Below, in pieces: positions 1 through 10,173 of a DNA stretch of 46,812 bases. A program made the position numbers and the translations under genes. The number at the start of each line of letters is the position of its first letter. Position 1 is the first letter of the stretch. This stretch comes from Gemmatimonas sp. GTDB lineage: Bacteria; Gemmatimonadota; Gemmatimonadetes; Gemmatimonadales; Gemmatimonadaceae. Location: contig PNKL01000020.1 in assembly GCA_013822425.1 (NCBI GenBank), positions 1-46,812 of the forward strand, written 5' to 3'. The notes below the pieces were generated by a model that saw nothing but the letters and a program-made list of their open reading frames with translations, was not told the DNA's origin and ran no database searches.

Positions 1-1
1 C

Positions 2-616
2 ACGGGTGAAGTGCGCGAACGCCTGGGACTTGGCGTCGCACCCTACCTGCTCACCGTGGCACGCCTCGTGCCCCACAAGGGACAAGACGTCGCCATCCGC
101 GCCCTCGCGCGCCTCGCGGCGGAGCTTCCGACGCTGCGATACGTGATCGTCGGCGAGGGACCGGACGAGCAGCGCCTGCGCGACCTCGCGCGCGCCATGG
201 GCGTGGAGGATCGCGTCGTCTTTGCCGGGGCGATGCGGGACGACATGCTGCCCGCGGTCTATGCCGGCGCCGCCGTCTACGTGGGGCTCTCGCGGCTGCT
301 GCCGCCCATCAACGTCGAGGGATTCGGCATCTCCTTCGTGGAGGCGGCGGCGAGCGGCGTCCCGTCGGTGGCCGGCGATTCAGGCGGCGTGCGCTCGGCG
401 GTCCTCGACGCGCAGACCGGGATCCTGGTGCCGCCCGAAGACGATGATCGCGTGGCCGATGCCATTCGCATGCTCATGGTGGACGAGCCGCTGCGGCGGC
501 GCCTTGGTGGCACCGCCCGCGAAGCAGCGCTGCTGCGGTTCAACTGGGATCGCGTGACGCGAGACACGGTGGAGTTCGCCGCGCAGTGCGTGGATCGCGC
601 GAGGAGCAGATCATGA
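2..616 (+). CDS. Glycosyltransferase, GT4-like (5' partial)
   Basis: The reading frame is open from the left edge, so the N-terminal half lies outside the window; 204 residues are visible. The visible part is the nucleotide-sugar-binding half of a GT-B glycosyltransferase of the GT4/WecA-neighbour type. It has the 'LLTVARLVPHKGQD' strand-turn that opens this domain. It also has the acceptor-site stretch 'GFGISFVEAAASGVP' with the two spaced Glu residues of the EX7E motif, followed by a Gly-Gly turn. It probably transfers a sugar from a nucleotide-sugar donor to a lipid or polysaccharide acceptor at the cytoplasmic face of the membrane. Its stop overlaps the ATG of the acyltransferase, so the two are likely co-translated in an envelope glycolipid operon. 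The substrate cannot be told from sequence. Confidence 0.88.
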   Translation, partial: TGEVRERLGLGVAPYLLTVARLVPHKGQDVAIRALARLAAELPTLRYVIVGEGPDEQRLRDLARAMGVEDRVVFAGAMRDDMLPAVYAGAAVYVGLSRLLPPINVEGFGISFVEAAASGVPSVAGDSGGVRSAVLDAQTGILVPPEDDDRVADAIRMLMVDEPLRRRLGGTAREAALLRFNWDRVTRDTVEFAAQCVDRARSRS

Positions 617-1527
617 AGGCGACCTGGAAGCACTGGCTGGAGTACGCCGCGCTGCGCGTGGTGGTTGCCGCGCTGGGGCCGCTCGGCACCCGTCGCGCCA
701 GCGCCATCGGTGCGCGCATCGGGGCATTGGGGTACTGGCCGCTTGGCATTCGACGCGGCGTCGTGACGCGGCACCTCGCCGCGTGCTTTCCGGAGCGCAC
801 CGACGCCGAACGCGCCGCGCTGGCGAGGGCGACGTACGAGCATCTGGGGCGCGTCGGCGTGGAGTCCATCCTGATGTCCCGGCTGGGTCCCGGCTCGCTC
901 AGTGACCTCTTCGAGGGGGTCGAGGGACTCGACGCTGTCGAGCGGGCCCGCGCCCGCGGCAAGGGGCTCGTGCTGGTGGCGGGCCACCTCGGCAACTGGG
1001 AACTCTCGGGCGCGTACCTGTCCGCGCTCGGCGTTCCGGTGGCCGCGGTGGCCAAGCGCCAGCTCAATCCGCTCGCCGATGCGTTCGTGAATCGCACACG
1101 CCGTCGCCTCGGAATGACCGTGGTCTACGACGACGAGGCGGTGCGCAAGCTCCCGCGCCTGCTCAAGGACGGCTGCGCGCTCGGCCTGCTTGCCGATCAG
1201 GCGGGACTGGGCGCTGCCACGTTCGTCCCGTTCTTCGGGCGGCCGGCGCGCACGCCGCGTGGCCCCGCCGTCTTCGCGCTGCGCTTTCACGCGCCGCTGA
1301 TCTTCGTGTGCGCCGCGCGCCAGCCGAGCGGTCGCTTCATCCTTCACCTCGAGGAAGTGGAGGTGGCGCAGACCGGCGACCTCGAGGCCGACGTGGACGC
1401 CACCACGGCCCGCTTCACGGCGGTGCTGGAGCGATGGGTTCGCCGCTATCCGGGCCAGTACTTGTGGGCGCATCGCCGCTGGAAGCGGCAGCCCCCCGAC
1501 ACTCCACCAGAACTGCGCGAGCCGTGA
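613..1527 (+). CDS. Lipid A biosynthesis-type lysophospholipid acyltransferase (LpxL/HtrB family)
   Basis: This 304-residue protein has the family catalytic motif H-x4-E at H125-E130 ('GHLGNWE'), and an N-terminal hydrophobic segment around residues 10-40 that would anchor it in the inner membrane. The family transfers an acyl chain from acyl-ACP or acyl-CoA to lipid A or a related glycolipid. I chose the ATG at 613 because it has GAGGAG six bases upstream and overlaps the glycosyltransferase stop as ATGA; an in-frame GTG at 586 would add nine residues inside the upstream gene. The glycosyltransferase neighbour fits joint assembly of an acylated glycolipid. Whether the acceptor is true lipid A is not shown. 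Confidence 0.88.
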   Translation: MKATWKHWLEYAALRVVVAALGPLGTRRASAIGARIGALGYWPLGIRRGVVTRHLAACFPERTDAERAALARATYEHLGRVGVESILMSRLGPGSLSDLFEGVEGLDAVERARARGKGLVLVAGHLGNWELSGAYLSALGVPVAAVAKRQLNPLADAFVNRTRRRLGMTVVYDDEAVRKLPRLLKDGCALGLLADQAGLGAATFVPFFGRPARTPRGPAVFALRFHAPLIFVCAARQPSGRFILHLEEVEVAQTGDLEADVDATTARFTAVLERWVRRYPGQYLWAHRRWKRQPPDTPPELREP

Positions 1528-1546
1528 GCGCGCAACGAGCGATGCC

Positions 1547-2701
1547 GTGACGTACGACGTCGAGGCGCTTCGCAAGCGCGAGTTTCCCTGGGCCGCGCGT
1601 GGCGAGCGCATCTTCCTGGATCACGCCGCCACCGGGCCGCTTCCGCAGCGCGCACGCGATGCGCAGGCCGAGGCCAACGAGCTCCGCGCCGAGTTGTGGC
1701 GCGTGGGATTCGAGTACTTCTGGGACGGCGTGGTGCGGGGGCGCGAGTTCGCGGCGGCGCTGATCAACGCGTCGCCCGACGAAATCGCCATCACAACCAA
1801 CACGTCGCAGGGCGTCAACCTCGCGGCGCGCGCCCTGCCATTCAAGGCCGGTGACGTGGTGGTCTCCACGGCGGGCGAGTTTCCGGCGAACATCTATCCG
1901 TGGATGGGGCTGGAGAAGGCGAAGGGCGTCTTCCTCGAGCTCGTGCCGATGAAGCACCGCCTCCCCGACGAGGACGCGCTCATCGCGGCGCTCGACCGGC
2001 CCAACGTGCGCGCCCTCACGGTGAGCTGGGTGTCGTTCGCCACCGGCGCCAGGCTCGACCTCGCCCGCCTCGGCGCCGCCTGCAGGGAGCGCGGCATCTG
2101 GTTCGTGGTAGATGCCATCCAGGGGCTCGGTCCGGCGGTGCTCGACGTGAAGGCGTGCCAGATCGACATCCTGGCGACCGGCGCACAGAAATGGCTGCTC
2201 TCGCCGTGGGGCACGGGGTTTGCCTACGTGCGCCGCGACCTCGTGCAGGAACTCGACCCGCCGGTGGTGGGCTGGCTGTCCATGCCCGCGTCGGCCGACT
2301 TCACGCGCTTCCTCGACTACGACTACGCGTTCTATCCGGACGCGCGGAAGTTCGAGGTCTTTACCGCGCCGATGCACGATCTCAAGGCGATGGCCGCATC
2401 GCTGAGTCTCTTCCTCGAACTCGGCCCCGCCGCGGTGGCGGCACACGTGGCGTCGTTGGCCGACCACGTCGTGGCATGGTGCGATGGACGACCCGACGTG
2501 CGGCTCATCACGCCCGCCGCGCGCGCCCGCCGCGCCGGACTGCTGTCCATCGCCGTGGACGACCTCGCCGCGGCGAGTGCGCGTCTCTCGGCAGCCGGTG
2601 TCTCGCACACCGTGCGCGAAGGCGGCGTCCGGCTATCGCCGCACCTCTACAACACCACCGCCGAGCTCGACGTCGCGCTGGCGGCGCTGGTGCCGCGGTA
2701 A
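1547..2701 (+). CDS. PLP-dependent class V aminotransferase (cysteine desulfurase/isopenicillin epimerase-like)
   Basis: The 384-residue protein has the class V fold signatures: 'FLDHAATGPLP' near the N-terminus, the cofactor-holding 'VDAIQG' (D189, Q192) and the PLP Schiff-base lysine K215 in 'GAQKWLLSP'. I see no conserved Cys loop typical of a housekeeping IscS/SufS, so a Csd-like or other class V activity on an unknown amino substrate is more likely. The start is GTG at 1547; an ATG at 1542 runs into a stop at once. The gene follows the acyltransferase by 19 bases. The C-terminus is complete, and directly after its stop begins a fragment of an unrelated gene. Confidence 0.85.
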   Translation: MTYDVEALRKREFPWAARGERIFLDHAATGPLPQRARDAQAEANELRAELWRVGFEYFWDGVVRGREFAAALINASPDEIAITTNTSQGVNLAARALPFKAGDVVVSTAGEFPANIYPWMGLEKAKGVFLELVPMKHRLPDEDALIAALDRPNVRALTVSWVSFATGARLDLARLGAACRERGIWFVVDAIQGLGPAVLDVKACQIDILATGAQKWLLSPWGTGFAYVRRDLVQELDPPVVGWLSMPASADFTRFLDYDYAFYPDARKFEVFTAPMHDLKAMAASLSLFLELGPAAVAAHVASLADHVVAWCDGRPDVRLITPAARARRAGLLSIAVDDLAAASARLSAAGVSHTVREGGVRLSPHLYNTTAELDVALAALVPR

Positions 2702-2711
2702 GGCGGGCCCG

Positions 2712-3008
2712 GTGACCAGCCGCGCCGCCCTGCTCTCGGTCCTGCCGCTGGTCAAGCGGGGCCAGGCGCCGTTCAGCGCCTTCGAGGTCCTCGCCGTGCC
2801 GATGCTGGGCGAGCGGGAATTCTTCATCCGCAAGGCCATCGGCTGGGGGCTGCGCGAGATCAGCAAGACCGACCCTGGCGTCGTCGCGGCGTTCCTGCGC
2901 GCCCACCGCGCCGACGTGTCGGGACTCACCCTGCGCGAGGGGGCCAAGTACCTGCCGGCGCGGGACCGGCGGGCGCTGCTTCCGGTGCGGAACCACGCAC
3001 CCCAGTAA
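2712..3008 (+). pseudogene. 5'-truncated DNA alkylation repair (AlkD-like HEAT) remnant
   Basis: Only the last 98 residues of a DNA-alkylation-repair protein (PF08713 family, normally about 220-240 residues) are present. The diagnostic C-terminal signature 'REFFIRKAIGWGLRE' is intact and is followed by 'SGLTLREGAKYLP', also typical. The helices that hold the DNA lesion pocket, including the upstream Trp/Asp-containing part, are missing. The fragment starts within about 10 bases of the preceding aminotransferase stop and in another frame. A GTG at 2712 could in principle start it, but no ribosome-binding site stands out. I infer a deletion or recombination scar; a short functional protein is less likely. 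It converges on tyrS. Confidence 0.68.
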
Positions 3009-3033
3009 GCCATTCATCCAGGCGACAGGCCGT

Positions 3034-4293
3034 TCAGGGCGTCAGCTCGAGGACGGCGATTTCGCGGGCGCCCTTGCGCAGCAGGAAGTACCGCTCATAT
3101 GCGGCGCCGGCGAGGTCGATGTCGGGCGTGTCGGCGGAGTGCCGTTCGCCGTTCACGCTGACCGCCCCCTGCTGCAGCAGCTTGCGCGACGCGCTGCGCG
3201 AGAGCCCGAACGCCTGCTCGAGCGCGTCGAGGATGGAGATGGCGTGCCCGGCGGCGAACCGCGCGCACGGGATTTCGCGCACCAGCGTGTGAAAGACGTC
3301 GAGCGGCAGCTCCATCACGTCCACTCGCTTGTCGAAGATCACCTTCGACACCCGCTCGGCCAGCGCCGCCGCCTCGCCGCCGTGCACGAGGGCGGTGACC
3401 TCCGTGGCGAGGCGCCGCTGCGCGACGCGCTCGTGCGGCGCCGCGGCCAGGGCCGCTGCCAGCGCATCAACTTCCTCGCGCCCCAGCAGCGTGAACATCC
3501 TGAGGAAGCGCACCGCATCGGCATCGTCCGCGTTCACCCAGAACTGGTAGAACTTGTACGGCGAGGTGCGCGCCGCGTCGAGCCAGACGGCGCCCGCCTC
3601 CGTCTTGCCGAACTTCTGCCCGCCGGACGTCGTCACCAGCGGCAGCGTGACTCCGTGCGCCTCCTTCTGCACCGTGCGGCGGATCAGCTCGGTGCCGGCG
3701 GTGATGTTCCCCCACTGGTCGCTGCCGCCCACCTGCGCCGTCACGCCGTAGCGGCGGTGCAGCTCGAGGAAGTCGTATGCCTGGAGCAGCATGTAGGAGA
3801 ACTCGGTGTATGAAATGCCGCCCTCGAGGCGCGCCTTCACCGATTCCTTCTGCATCATCAGGTTGATCGGGAAGTGCTTGCCCACGTCGCGCATGAACGC
3901 GATCGCGTGTAGGGAGCGCAGCCACTCGCCGTTGTCCACGAGCTGGGCGCCGGACGGGCCCGAAAAGTCGAGGAAGCGCTCCAGTTGTGCTCGAATGCCC
4001 GCGACGTTCGCGTCGATCTCGTCGACGGTGAGCAACTGGCGTTCCGACGCCTTGCCGCTGGGATCGCCGATCATTCCCGTGCCGCCGCCGACCAGCGCCA
4101 CCGGCCGGTGGCCCGTGCGCTGCAGGTGCACGAGGCCCATGATCGGTACGAGGTTGCCGACGTGCAGCGACGCGGCCGTGGGATCGAAGCCGCAATAGGC
4201 GCTCACGGGGCCCGACGCGAAATGCGCTGCCGCGCCCTCAGTCTGCTGGTAGAGCAGGTCGCGCCAGGCAAGCTCTGAGAGGAAATCGGTCAT
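3034..4293 (-). CDS. tyrS: Tyrosyl-tRNA synthetase
   Basis: This 419-residue protein attaches tyrosine to tRNA-Tyr in the cytoplasm. It has the class I HIGH-equivalent 'SLHVGN' (H44-N47), the tyrosine-pocket 'YCGFDPTA' at 33-40, 'QVGGSDQWGN' at 187-196 and the KMSKS-equivalent 'KFGKT' at 227-231. An S4-type RNA-binding domain occupies about residues 350-415. Length and order are those of bacterial TyrRS of the KFGKT group. The ATG at 4293 lies one base after the stop of the upstream glycosyltransferase and has no obvious Shine-Dalgarno. A TATATT at about 4304-4309, inside the end of that gene, could give it a promoter of its own and a very short leader. Confidence 0.97.
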   Translation of the reverse strand: MTDFLSELAWRDLLYQQTEGAAAHFASGPVSAYCGFDPTAASLHVGNLVPIMGLVHLQRTGHRPVALVGGGTGMIGDPSGKASERQLLTVDEIDANVAGIRAQLERFLDFSGPSGAQLVDNGEWLRSLHAIAFMRDVGKHFPINLMMQKESVKARLEGGISYTEFSYMLLQAYDFLELHRRYGVTAQVGGSDQWGNITAGTELIRRTVQKEAHGVTLPLVTTSGGQKFGKTEAGAVWLDAARTSPYKFYQFWVNADDADAVRFLRMFTLLGREEVDALAAALAAAPHERVAQRRLATEVTALVHGGEAAALAERVSKVIFDKRVDVMELPLDVFHTLVREIPCARFAAGHAISILDALEQAFGLSRSASRKLLQQGAVSVNGERHSADTPDIDLAGAAYERYFLLRKGAREIAVLELTP

Positions 4294-4294
4294 C

Positions 4295-5491
4295 TCAGGA
4301 AATATAGGCGCGTGCCGCCTCTGAAAGAAACGCGTACAGTCGGTCGGTCACGCCGACGAGATCGTGTTCCCGTCGCACCACCTCCCAGGCGCGGCGAGCC
4401 ATCGCCGGACCGTCGCCGCGCGCCGCCACGCAGTGCCGCAGCACGGCATCAATGGCCGACGGGGCGGGATCTTCGGCGAAGTGTGCGCACGCATGCCGGC
4501 GCAGGAAGTCGTTCGAGGCGGCCTCGTGCGGCCCGCACGCGAGGATCGGACGTCCCGCGGCCATGTAGTCCGTCACCTTGGTCTGGATCGAAGACCGCGA
4601 CATGTGCGCCTGCGACGGCTCGAACGACGATGCCACGAGGAGCAGGTCGCAGTCGCCAAGTGCTCCGCCGAGCGCCGCGTACGGGATGAGCCCGCCGTCC
4701 ACCACGTTCCAGCGCTGCCAGTTGTCCTGGTGGCGCTCCCAGAAGTACCGGTCGGTGAACAGCACGAACTCGATGTCGGTGCCTGCGGCACCCAGGCGCT
4801 GCACGCCCTGCGCGACGGCGGCCACCGCGTCCCAGTGCATCGGCCACACCGATCCGGCGTACCCGATGCGGAAGCGTCCGGCGCGCGGCGCGGATAGCGC
4901 GGCCGGTGGTGATTCGGCGAACGCCACGGGGTTGTGCACGACAAGCGCCGGCCGATCCACGCCGGTGAACTCGCGCGTGGACGACAGGAGATTTGGTGAG
5001 ACAGTGAGCCAGGCAGCCGACTCGCGCAGCAGCGTCCGTCCCCGGCGACGCGTGTCGAAGGCCAGCGCGACGCCCGGCGCGAACGCCAGCCAGTCGTCCA
5101 TGAGGTACGTCACGAGCGGTCCGAACGACTGGCACCGTTCCGTGATGGCGACGCCCGTCGGATGGGTTGGGACGGAGAGCACGAGCTGCGGGTCGAACCG
5201 CTCGATCTCGGCACGGCCAGGGAGGGGACGAATGCCGACCCACGCCGCGTCCAGGTGACCGATCAGGCCCCGCAGTGCCTGCGTGACGCGCCCCGGGAGG
5301 GCTGGCGCGGCGGGCAGCACGCGCCGACCTCCTTCCATCGTGAACGGCGTGCTCGTGTTGGCGCTCACCGCGAGCAGGCGGTCCTCAGGGTAGCGCGAGA
5401 ACAGGTTGACGAGGGTGCGCCCGGCGCCGCGGCTGCCAGGCGAGAGGTCGGCGTCCGTGACGAGCAGGAGCCGCGGCGGCGCGGCGGTCAC
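4295..5491 (-). CDS. Glycosyltransferase family 4-like protein
   Basis: This protein of 398 residues has a GT-B layout. The N-terminal strand '[20 protein letters not shown]' starts the acceptor domain. The donor half starts near '[15 protein letters not shown]' and continues to '[17 protein letters not shown]', the place where GT4 enzymes bind the nucleotide-sugar diphosphate. I place the start at GTG 5491, which overlaps the epimerase stop as GTGA; a GTG at 5509 would extend it by six residues. The close coupling to a nucleotide-sugar epimerase suggests that the epimerase product or its derivative is used in the same surface-glycan pathway. Donor and acceptor are unknown. Confidence 0.82.
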   Translation of the reverse strand: MTAAPPRLLLVTDADLSPGSRGAGRTLVNLFSRYPEDRLLAVSANTSTPFTMEGGRRVLPAAPALPGRVTQALRGLIGHLDAAWVGIRPLPGRAEIERFDPQLVLSVPTHPTGVAITERCQSFGPLVTYLMDDWLAFAPGVALAFDTRRRGRTLLRESAAWLTVSPNLLSSTREFTGVDRPALVVHNPVAFAESPPAALSAPRAGRFRIGYAGSVWPMHWDAVAAVAQGVQRLGAAGTDIEFVLFTDRYFWERHQDNWQRWNVVDGGLIPYAALGGALGDCDLLLVASSFEPSQAHMSRSSIQTKVTDYMAAGRPILACGPHEAASNDFLRRHACAHFAEDPAPSAIDAVLRHCVAARGDGPAMARRAWEVVRREHDLVGVTDRLYAFLSEAARAYIS

Positions 5492-6540
5492 GCCAGGCGC
5501 CGCTGCCACGCTTCGACGATCTCGTCGAAGATCGTCGCCAACGGCACGGTGATGGACCAGCCGGGATAGTGCGCCATCATCTTCCGCAGGTCGCTGTAGT
5601 AGCAGATGTGGTCGCCAATGCGGTTCGTCTTGTCGTACTCGGCCACCATCGGTTTGCCGGTGCGTTCCTCGACGAGCGTGAACGCCTCCATGATGGAGCA
5701 GGCGTTCCCCTTGCCCCCGCCGAGGTTGTACACCTCGCCGCTCCGCGGCGCGGCGATGAACGCCTCGGCGAACGTCGCGACGTCGCGCGAGTGGATGTTG
5801 TCGCGCACCTGCTTGCCTTTGTAGCCGTAGATGCGGTACGTGCGTCCCTCGACGTTGCGCTTGACCAGGTAGCTCAGGAAGCCGTGCAACTCGACGCCTG
5901 CGTGGCTCGGGCCGGTGAGACAGCCGCCGCGCAGCGCGCAGGTGCGCATGCCGAAGTAGCGCCCGTACTCCTGCACGAGGACGTCGGCCGCCACCTTCGA
6001 CGCGCCGAAGATCGAGTGCGTTGACTGGTCGATGCGGAAGTCCTCCGCGATGCCGTTGGCGAAGGCCGGGTCCGCGTAGTCCCAGCGTGTGTCGAGCTCC
6101 ACGAGCTTCAGTTCGTTGGGCGCGTCGCCGTACACCTTGTTGGTGCTGAAGTGCACGAACGGCGCCTCGAGGCAGTACGTGCGCGCCGCCTGCAGCAGGT
6201 TCAGTGTGCCTACCGCATTGGTGTCGAAATCGTCGAACGGAATGCTCGCCGCGCGGTCGTGGCTCGGTTGCGCCGCCGCGTGCACGATGGCGTCCGGCTT
6301 CAGCTCGCAGAGCAGCGCGTCAATCCCCGTGCGGTCGCGGACGTCGAGCTCGTGATGCCGGAAGTTCTTCCAGGCATCCGTGAGCCGCTGCTGCATCCAG
6401 CGCGTGTCGCCGCCGGGCCCGAAGAAGACCGCGCGCTGGTTGCTGTCCACCCCGTGCACGTCCCAGCCGAGTGCGGCGAAGTGGTCGACCATTTCCGAGC
6501 CGATGAGGCCGGATGAACCGGTGACGAGGAGTCGTGGCAT
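5488..6540 (-). CDS. NAD-dependent sugar epimerase/dehydratase (CDP-paratose/tyvelose 2-epimerase-like)
   Basis: The 350-residue extended SDR has the Rossmann motif '[10 protein letters not shown]' at 8-17, 'HAAAQPSHD' at 87-95 and 'FSTNKVYGD' at 131-139. The region '[20 protein letters not shown]' resembles CDP-tyvelose 2-epimerases. At the catalytic Y-x3-K site the protein reads F178-G-A-S-K182, so the usual Tyr is Phe while Lys is kept. The family works on nucleotide-linked sugars in the cytoplasm for surface polysaccharides. ATG 6540 starts directly at the canonical 'MPRLLVTG' strand. It heads a leftward operon with a glycosyltransferase and tyrS, and is divergent from the PBP gene. The exact substrate is not determined. 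Confidence 0.82.
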   Translation of the reverse strand: MPRLLVTGSSGLIGSEMVDHFAALGWDVHGVDSNQRAVFFGPGGDTRWMQQRLTDAWKNFRHHELDVRDRTGIDALLCELKPDAIVHAAAQPSHDRAASIPFDDFDTNAVGTLNLLQAARTYCLEAPFVHFSTNKVYGDAPNELKLVELDTRWDYADPAFANGIAEDFRIDQSTHSIFGASKVAADVLVQEYGRYFGMRTCALRGGCLTGPSHAGVELHGFLSYLVKRNVEGRTYRIYGYKGKQVRDNIHSRDVATFAEAFIAAPRSGEVYNLGGGKGNACSIMEAFTLVEERTGKPMVAEYDKTNRIGDHICYYSDLRKMMAHYPGWSITVPLATIFDEIVEAWQRRLA

Positions 6541-6643
6541 GCCTGAAACTACCGTCGTCGGCTTGGCGGCGGGAGAAGACGTCCGAACAGGAAGGGGAAG
6601 GGTACAACCTCCCCCGCAGCCTTTGTGATAGATTTTCCGTCTC

Positions 6644-8791
6644 ATGAAGAAGCCCCTGCGCTACGCGCTGATTGCGGTCGCGTCCCTCGCCGGCGTCTCG
6701 CTGGCGGGCGTCGCACTCGGCTGGGCGCTCGTCTGTCGTGGCGACCGGTGCCCGCCCATCTCCGGGCTCGACAAGTACAGTCCGCGGCAGACGTCCAAGC
6801 TCTTCGCCGCCGATGGGCGCTTCGTGGCGGAGCTGGGCCTCGAACGCCGCACGCTCGTTCCCATCGAGCAGATTCCCAAGGTCCTCACGGCGGCGTTCGT
6901 CATCACCGAGGACCGGCGCTTCTACCAGCACAGCGGCATCGATCTCGTGCGGGTCTTCGGCGCCGGCATGGCCAACGTGATGCGCGGCGGCTACTCGCAG
7001 GGGTTCTCGACCATCACGATGCAGCTCGCGCGCAACGTCTTCCCGGAGAAGCTGACGCGCGAGAAGACGCTCCTGCGCAAGCTGCGCGAGGCCAAGGTGG
7101 CCCGCGCCATCGAAGCGAGGTTCAGCAAGGACCACATCCTCGAACTGTACCTCAACCAGATCAACCTGGGGAGCGGCGCGTACGGCGTCGAGACGGCGAG
7201 CCAGCGCTACTTCGGCAAGTCGGTGCGCGACCTCAACCTCGCCGAGGCGGCGACGCTGGCCGCGCTCCCCAAGGCGCCCAGCCGCTACAACCCCCGCCGC
7301 TTTCCGGACCGCGCCATCCAGCGCCGCAACACCGTGCTCGAGCTGATGCGCCGGGAGGGCGCCATCAGCAACGCCGACGCGTCGCTCGCCAAGGCGTATC
7401 CGCTGCGCCTTGCCCATGGCGGCGGACGCTCCGCCGACGTCGCGCCGTACTACGTCGAGTGGGTGCGCCAGCTGCTCGAGGCGAAGTTCGGCGAGCGCAT
7501 CTACACCGAGGGAATGCGCGTCTACACCACGCTCGACCTCGAGCTGCAGGGCGCCGCCGAGCGCGCACTCGAACGGCAACTCAAGGCCGTCGAGGGCGGA
7601 TCGGCCGGCGCGTTCCCGCATCGGACATACGAAGAGCTGATGACCGCCACAGCGGTCGCCGAGGATCCGACGCCCGGAAGCGTGACGCCCTACCTGCAAG
7701 GTGCGTTCATCGTGATGGATCCGCGCAGCGGCGCGGTCCGTGCGCTGGTGGGCGGGCGCGACTACGATGACTCCAAGTTCAACCGCGCCACGCAGGCCAC
7801 GCGGCAGCCGGGTTCGACGTTCAAGCCCATCGTGTATGCGACCGCCATCCAGAGCGGCCGCCCACCGTCGTACATTCTCGATGACGCTCCCGTCGAGCTG
7901 CCGCAGGTAGCCGGCGACACGTGGCAGCCGCGCAACTACGACCTGAAGTTCGAAGGGCCGATGATCATGCGGCGCGCGCTGTACCAGTCGCGCAACATGC
8001 CGGCCATTCGCCTCGGCATGGAGCTGGGCGAGCAGAGCGTCGTCGAGATGGCGCGCCGCTTCGGGATCACGACGCCAATCCCCGAGTATCCGTCCATTCA
8101 CATCGGCTCGGCCGAGGTCGTTCCGCTGCAGATGGTGGCAGCCTACTCCACCTTTGCCAACCTCGGCTGGCGCGTCTCGCCGATCAGCATCCTGCGGGTC
8201 GAAGACGCCCAGGGGAAGGAACTGTGGAAGCCCGAGATCGCACGCGAGCCTGTGCTCGCGCCCGAGGAAGCGTGGCTGATGGTGGACATGATGAAGGACG
8301 TGCTCCGCCGCGGCAGCGCCGCCGGCGCGATGGCGGCGTCTGGGTTCCGCCTGCCGGCGGGCGGGAAGACGGGCACGACCAACGACTATACCGACGTCTG
8401 GTTCATCGGCTATACCGCCGACCTCGTCGCCGGCGTGTGGATGGGCTTCGACAAGCCGCAGAAGATCATGCCCAACGCGCAGGGCGGCCGTCTCGCGGCG
8501 CCCGCCTGGGCGCAGTTCATGATCGAGGCCTACCAGCGCAAGCCGTCGCCGCCCGACTGGCCGCGCCCGGGGTCGCTCGTCTCCAAGCACGTGGATGAAC
8601 TGACGGGACTGCTCGCCACCCCGGGCTGTCCGGCCGAAGATGCGTATTTCGAGTGGTACATCCCGGGCACCGAGCCGCTGGCGGAGTGCGCGCCACGCGC
8701 GGCGGGCGCGCGGCCCGAACCGCTCAAGGACACTCGCCCGTCGCGCAAGCCGCCGGCCGCGCCCGCCGGTGGGCCGACGCGGAGACCCTGA
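6644..8791 (+). CDS. mrcA: Class A penicillin-binding protein (PBP1A-type transglycosylase/transpeptidase)
   Basis: This 715-residue bifunctional enzyme polymerises and cross-links peptidoglycan at the inner membrane. An N-terminal membrane anchor (residues about 5-30) is followed by the GT51 domain with the catalytic Glu E89 in '[10 protein letters not shown]' and '[12 protein letters not shown]'. The transpeptidase domain has S391-x-x-K394 ('GSTFK'), S449-R-N451 and K575-T-G. The C-terminus is proline- and arginine-rich and short. The gene diverges from the epimerase operon across about 100 bases and shows no strong ribosome-binding site. The amidohydrolase gene starts two bases after its stop. 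Confidence 0.95.
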   Translation: MKKPLRYALIAVASLAGVSLAGVALGWALVCRGDRCPPISGLDKYSPRQTSKLFAADGRFVAELGLERRTLVPIEQIPKVLTAAFVITEDRRFYQHSGIDLVRVFGAGMANVMRGGYSQGFSTITMQLARNVFPEKLTREKTLLRKLREAKVARAIEARFSKDHILELYLNQINLGSGAYGVETASQRYFGKSVRDLNLAEAATLAALPKAPSRYNPRRFPDRAIQRRNTVLELMRREGAISNADASLAKAYPLRLAHGGGRSADVAPYYVEWVRQLLEAKFGERIYTEGMRVYTTLDLELQGAAERALERQLKAVEGGSAGAFPHRTYEELMTATAVAEDPTPGSVTPYLQGAFIVMDPRSGAVRALVGGRDYDDSKFNRATQATRQPGSTFKPIVYATAIQSGRPPSYILDDAPVELPQVAGDTWQPRNYDLKFEGPMIMRRALYQSRNMPAIRLGMELGEQSVVEMARRFGITTPIPEYPSIHIGSAEVVPLQMVAAYSTFANLGWRVSPISILRVEDAQGKELWKPEIAREPVLAPEEAWLMVDMMKDVLRRGSAAGAMAASGFRLPAGGKTGTTNDYTDVWFIGYTADLVAGVWMGFDKPQKIMPNAQGGRLAAPAWAQFMIEAYQRKPSPPDWPRPGSLVSKHVDELTGLLATPGCPAEDAYFEWYIPGTEPLAECAPRAAGARPEPLKDTRPSRKPPAAPAGGPTRRP

Positions 8792-8793
8792 GG

Positions 8794-10137
8794 TTGGGCC
8801 GCACCCGATATCACGCGCGCTGGGTGCTGCCCATCGTGGCGCCGCCCATCGACGACGGCACCGTCGTCGTCGAGGACGATCGCATCGCATGGGTGGGGCC
8901 GCGTGCGCAGGCTCCCGCAGGCGGTACGGACGACGACCTCGGCGATGCCGTGCTCATGCCCGGGCTCGTCAATGCGCACACGCACCTCGAGCTTACCGTC
9001 ATGCGCGGCTTCCTCGAGAACCTGCCGTTCTTCGAGTGGGTGCGCACGCTGGCACGGGCGCGGCGCCACGGGCTGGATGCCGCGGCCCTGCTCGACAGCG
9101 CGCGGCTCGGCATCGCCGAGGGGCTCCGCGCCGGCGTCACGACGTATGCCGACACAGGGGACTCAACGGCGGCGTTTGACGCGCTGCGCGAACTGGGCGC
9201 GCGCGGCATCGCCTACCGTGAGGTCTTTGGTCCCGACCCGGCGCAGGTGGAGGCATCCATGGCCGGCCTGCGCGCGAGCGTCGACGCGATGCGGGCGCGT
9301 GAGACGCCGCTCGTCCGAGTGGGCGTCTCGCCGCATGCGCCGTACAGTGTGAGCGACGTGCTGTTCGAGGCGGTGGCCGCCTACGCCGCCGCTGAGCGCC
9401 TTCCGGTGGCCGTGCACATCGCGGAGGGCGAGGACGAGTCGATGCTGGTGGAGCGCGCGCAGGGGCCGTTCGCCGACTTCCTGCGCTCGCGCGGCATTGA
9501 TGTGGAACCGCGCGCGCGGTCCCCGGTCACGCTGCTCGAGCGCTGCGGCGTGCTGGCCGCGCGGCCCCTGCTCATTCACGCCGTCCGCGCCGACGCGCCC
9601 GACATCGCCGCCATGGCGCGGCATCGCTGCACCGTGGCGCATTGCCCGGCCAGCAACGCCAAGCTCGCGCACGGAATCGCACCGCTCCTCGAGATGCTCG
9701 ACGCCGGACTCGACGTCGGACTTGGCTCCGACTCGATGGCGAGCAACAACCGCATGGACATCTTGGGTGAGGGGCGGCTGGCGTCATTCCAGCAGCGCGT
9801 CCGCACGCGGCGCGTGGACGCGCTGCCCGCGGCGCAGGTGCTGGATCTGGCCACGCGCGGCGGTGCGCGTGCCCTGGGGCTCGGCAATGCGGTCGGCGTT
9901 CTCGCCGAGGGCTTCCAGGCCGATCTCGCCGCATTCGATCTGCACGGCCTGAACGGTCCCGTGCACGATGCGGCCGCCGCCCTCGTGCATGCGGGGGAAT
10001 CCCCGGCGCGTCGCACGGTGGTTGCCGGACGCGTGCGCGTGCGTGACGGCGTTGTCCTGCATGAGGACCCGTCGCTGGCCGCGCGTGTGCAGGCGCACGC
10101 CGACGCGATGGACCGCTGGCGCCGCGCCGACACCTGA
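8794..10137 (+). CDS. Amidohydrolase-superfamily deaminase/chlorohydrolase (MtaD/SsnA-like)
   Basis: The 447-residue metal-dependent hydrolase belongs to the TRZ/ATZ group. It has the H62-x-H64 metal pair in 'VNAHTHLEL', 'VSPHAPYSVSD', a third His in 'AVHIAEGEDE', and the metal-binding Asp in 'GLGSDSMASNN'. Members deaminate methylthioadenosine, guanine, aminofutalosine or related heterocycles; this sequence does not tell which. The start is TTG at 8794, two bases after the PBP stop, with GGAG at 8781; it is the only choice that keeps the N-terminal beta-sandwich strand 'RYHARWVLPI'. Its stop is followed by about 90 bases before ilvE. Confidence 0.85.
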   Translation: MGRTRYHARWVLPIVAPPIDDGTVVVEDDRIAWVGPRAQAPAGGTDDDLGDAVLMPGLVNAHTHLELTVMRGFLENLPFFEWVRTLARARRHGLDAAALLDSARLGIAEGLRAGVTTYADTGDSTAAFDALRELGARGIAYREVFGPDPAQVEASMAGLRASVDAMRARETPLVRVGVSPHAPYSVSDVLFEAVAAYAAAERLPVAVHIAEGEDESMLVERAQGPFADFLRSRGIDVEPRARSPVTLLERCGVLAARPLLIHAVRADAPDIAAMARHRCTVAHCPASNAKLAHGIAPLLEMLDAGLDVGLGSDSMASNNRMDILGEGRLASFQQRVRTRRVDALPAAQVLDLATRGGARALGLGNAVGVLAEGFQADLAAFDLHGLNGPVHDAAAALVHAGESPARRTVVAGRVRVRDGVVLHEDPSLAARVQAHADAMDRWRRADT

Positions 10138-10173
10138 GAGTAAAATTCAACGGCCCCGTGCGTGACCGCCGTA

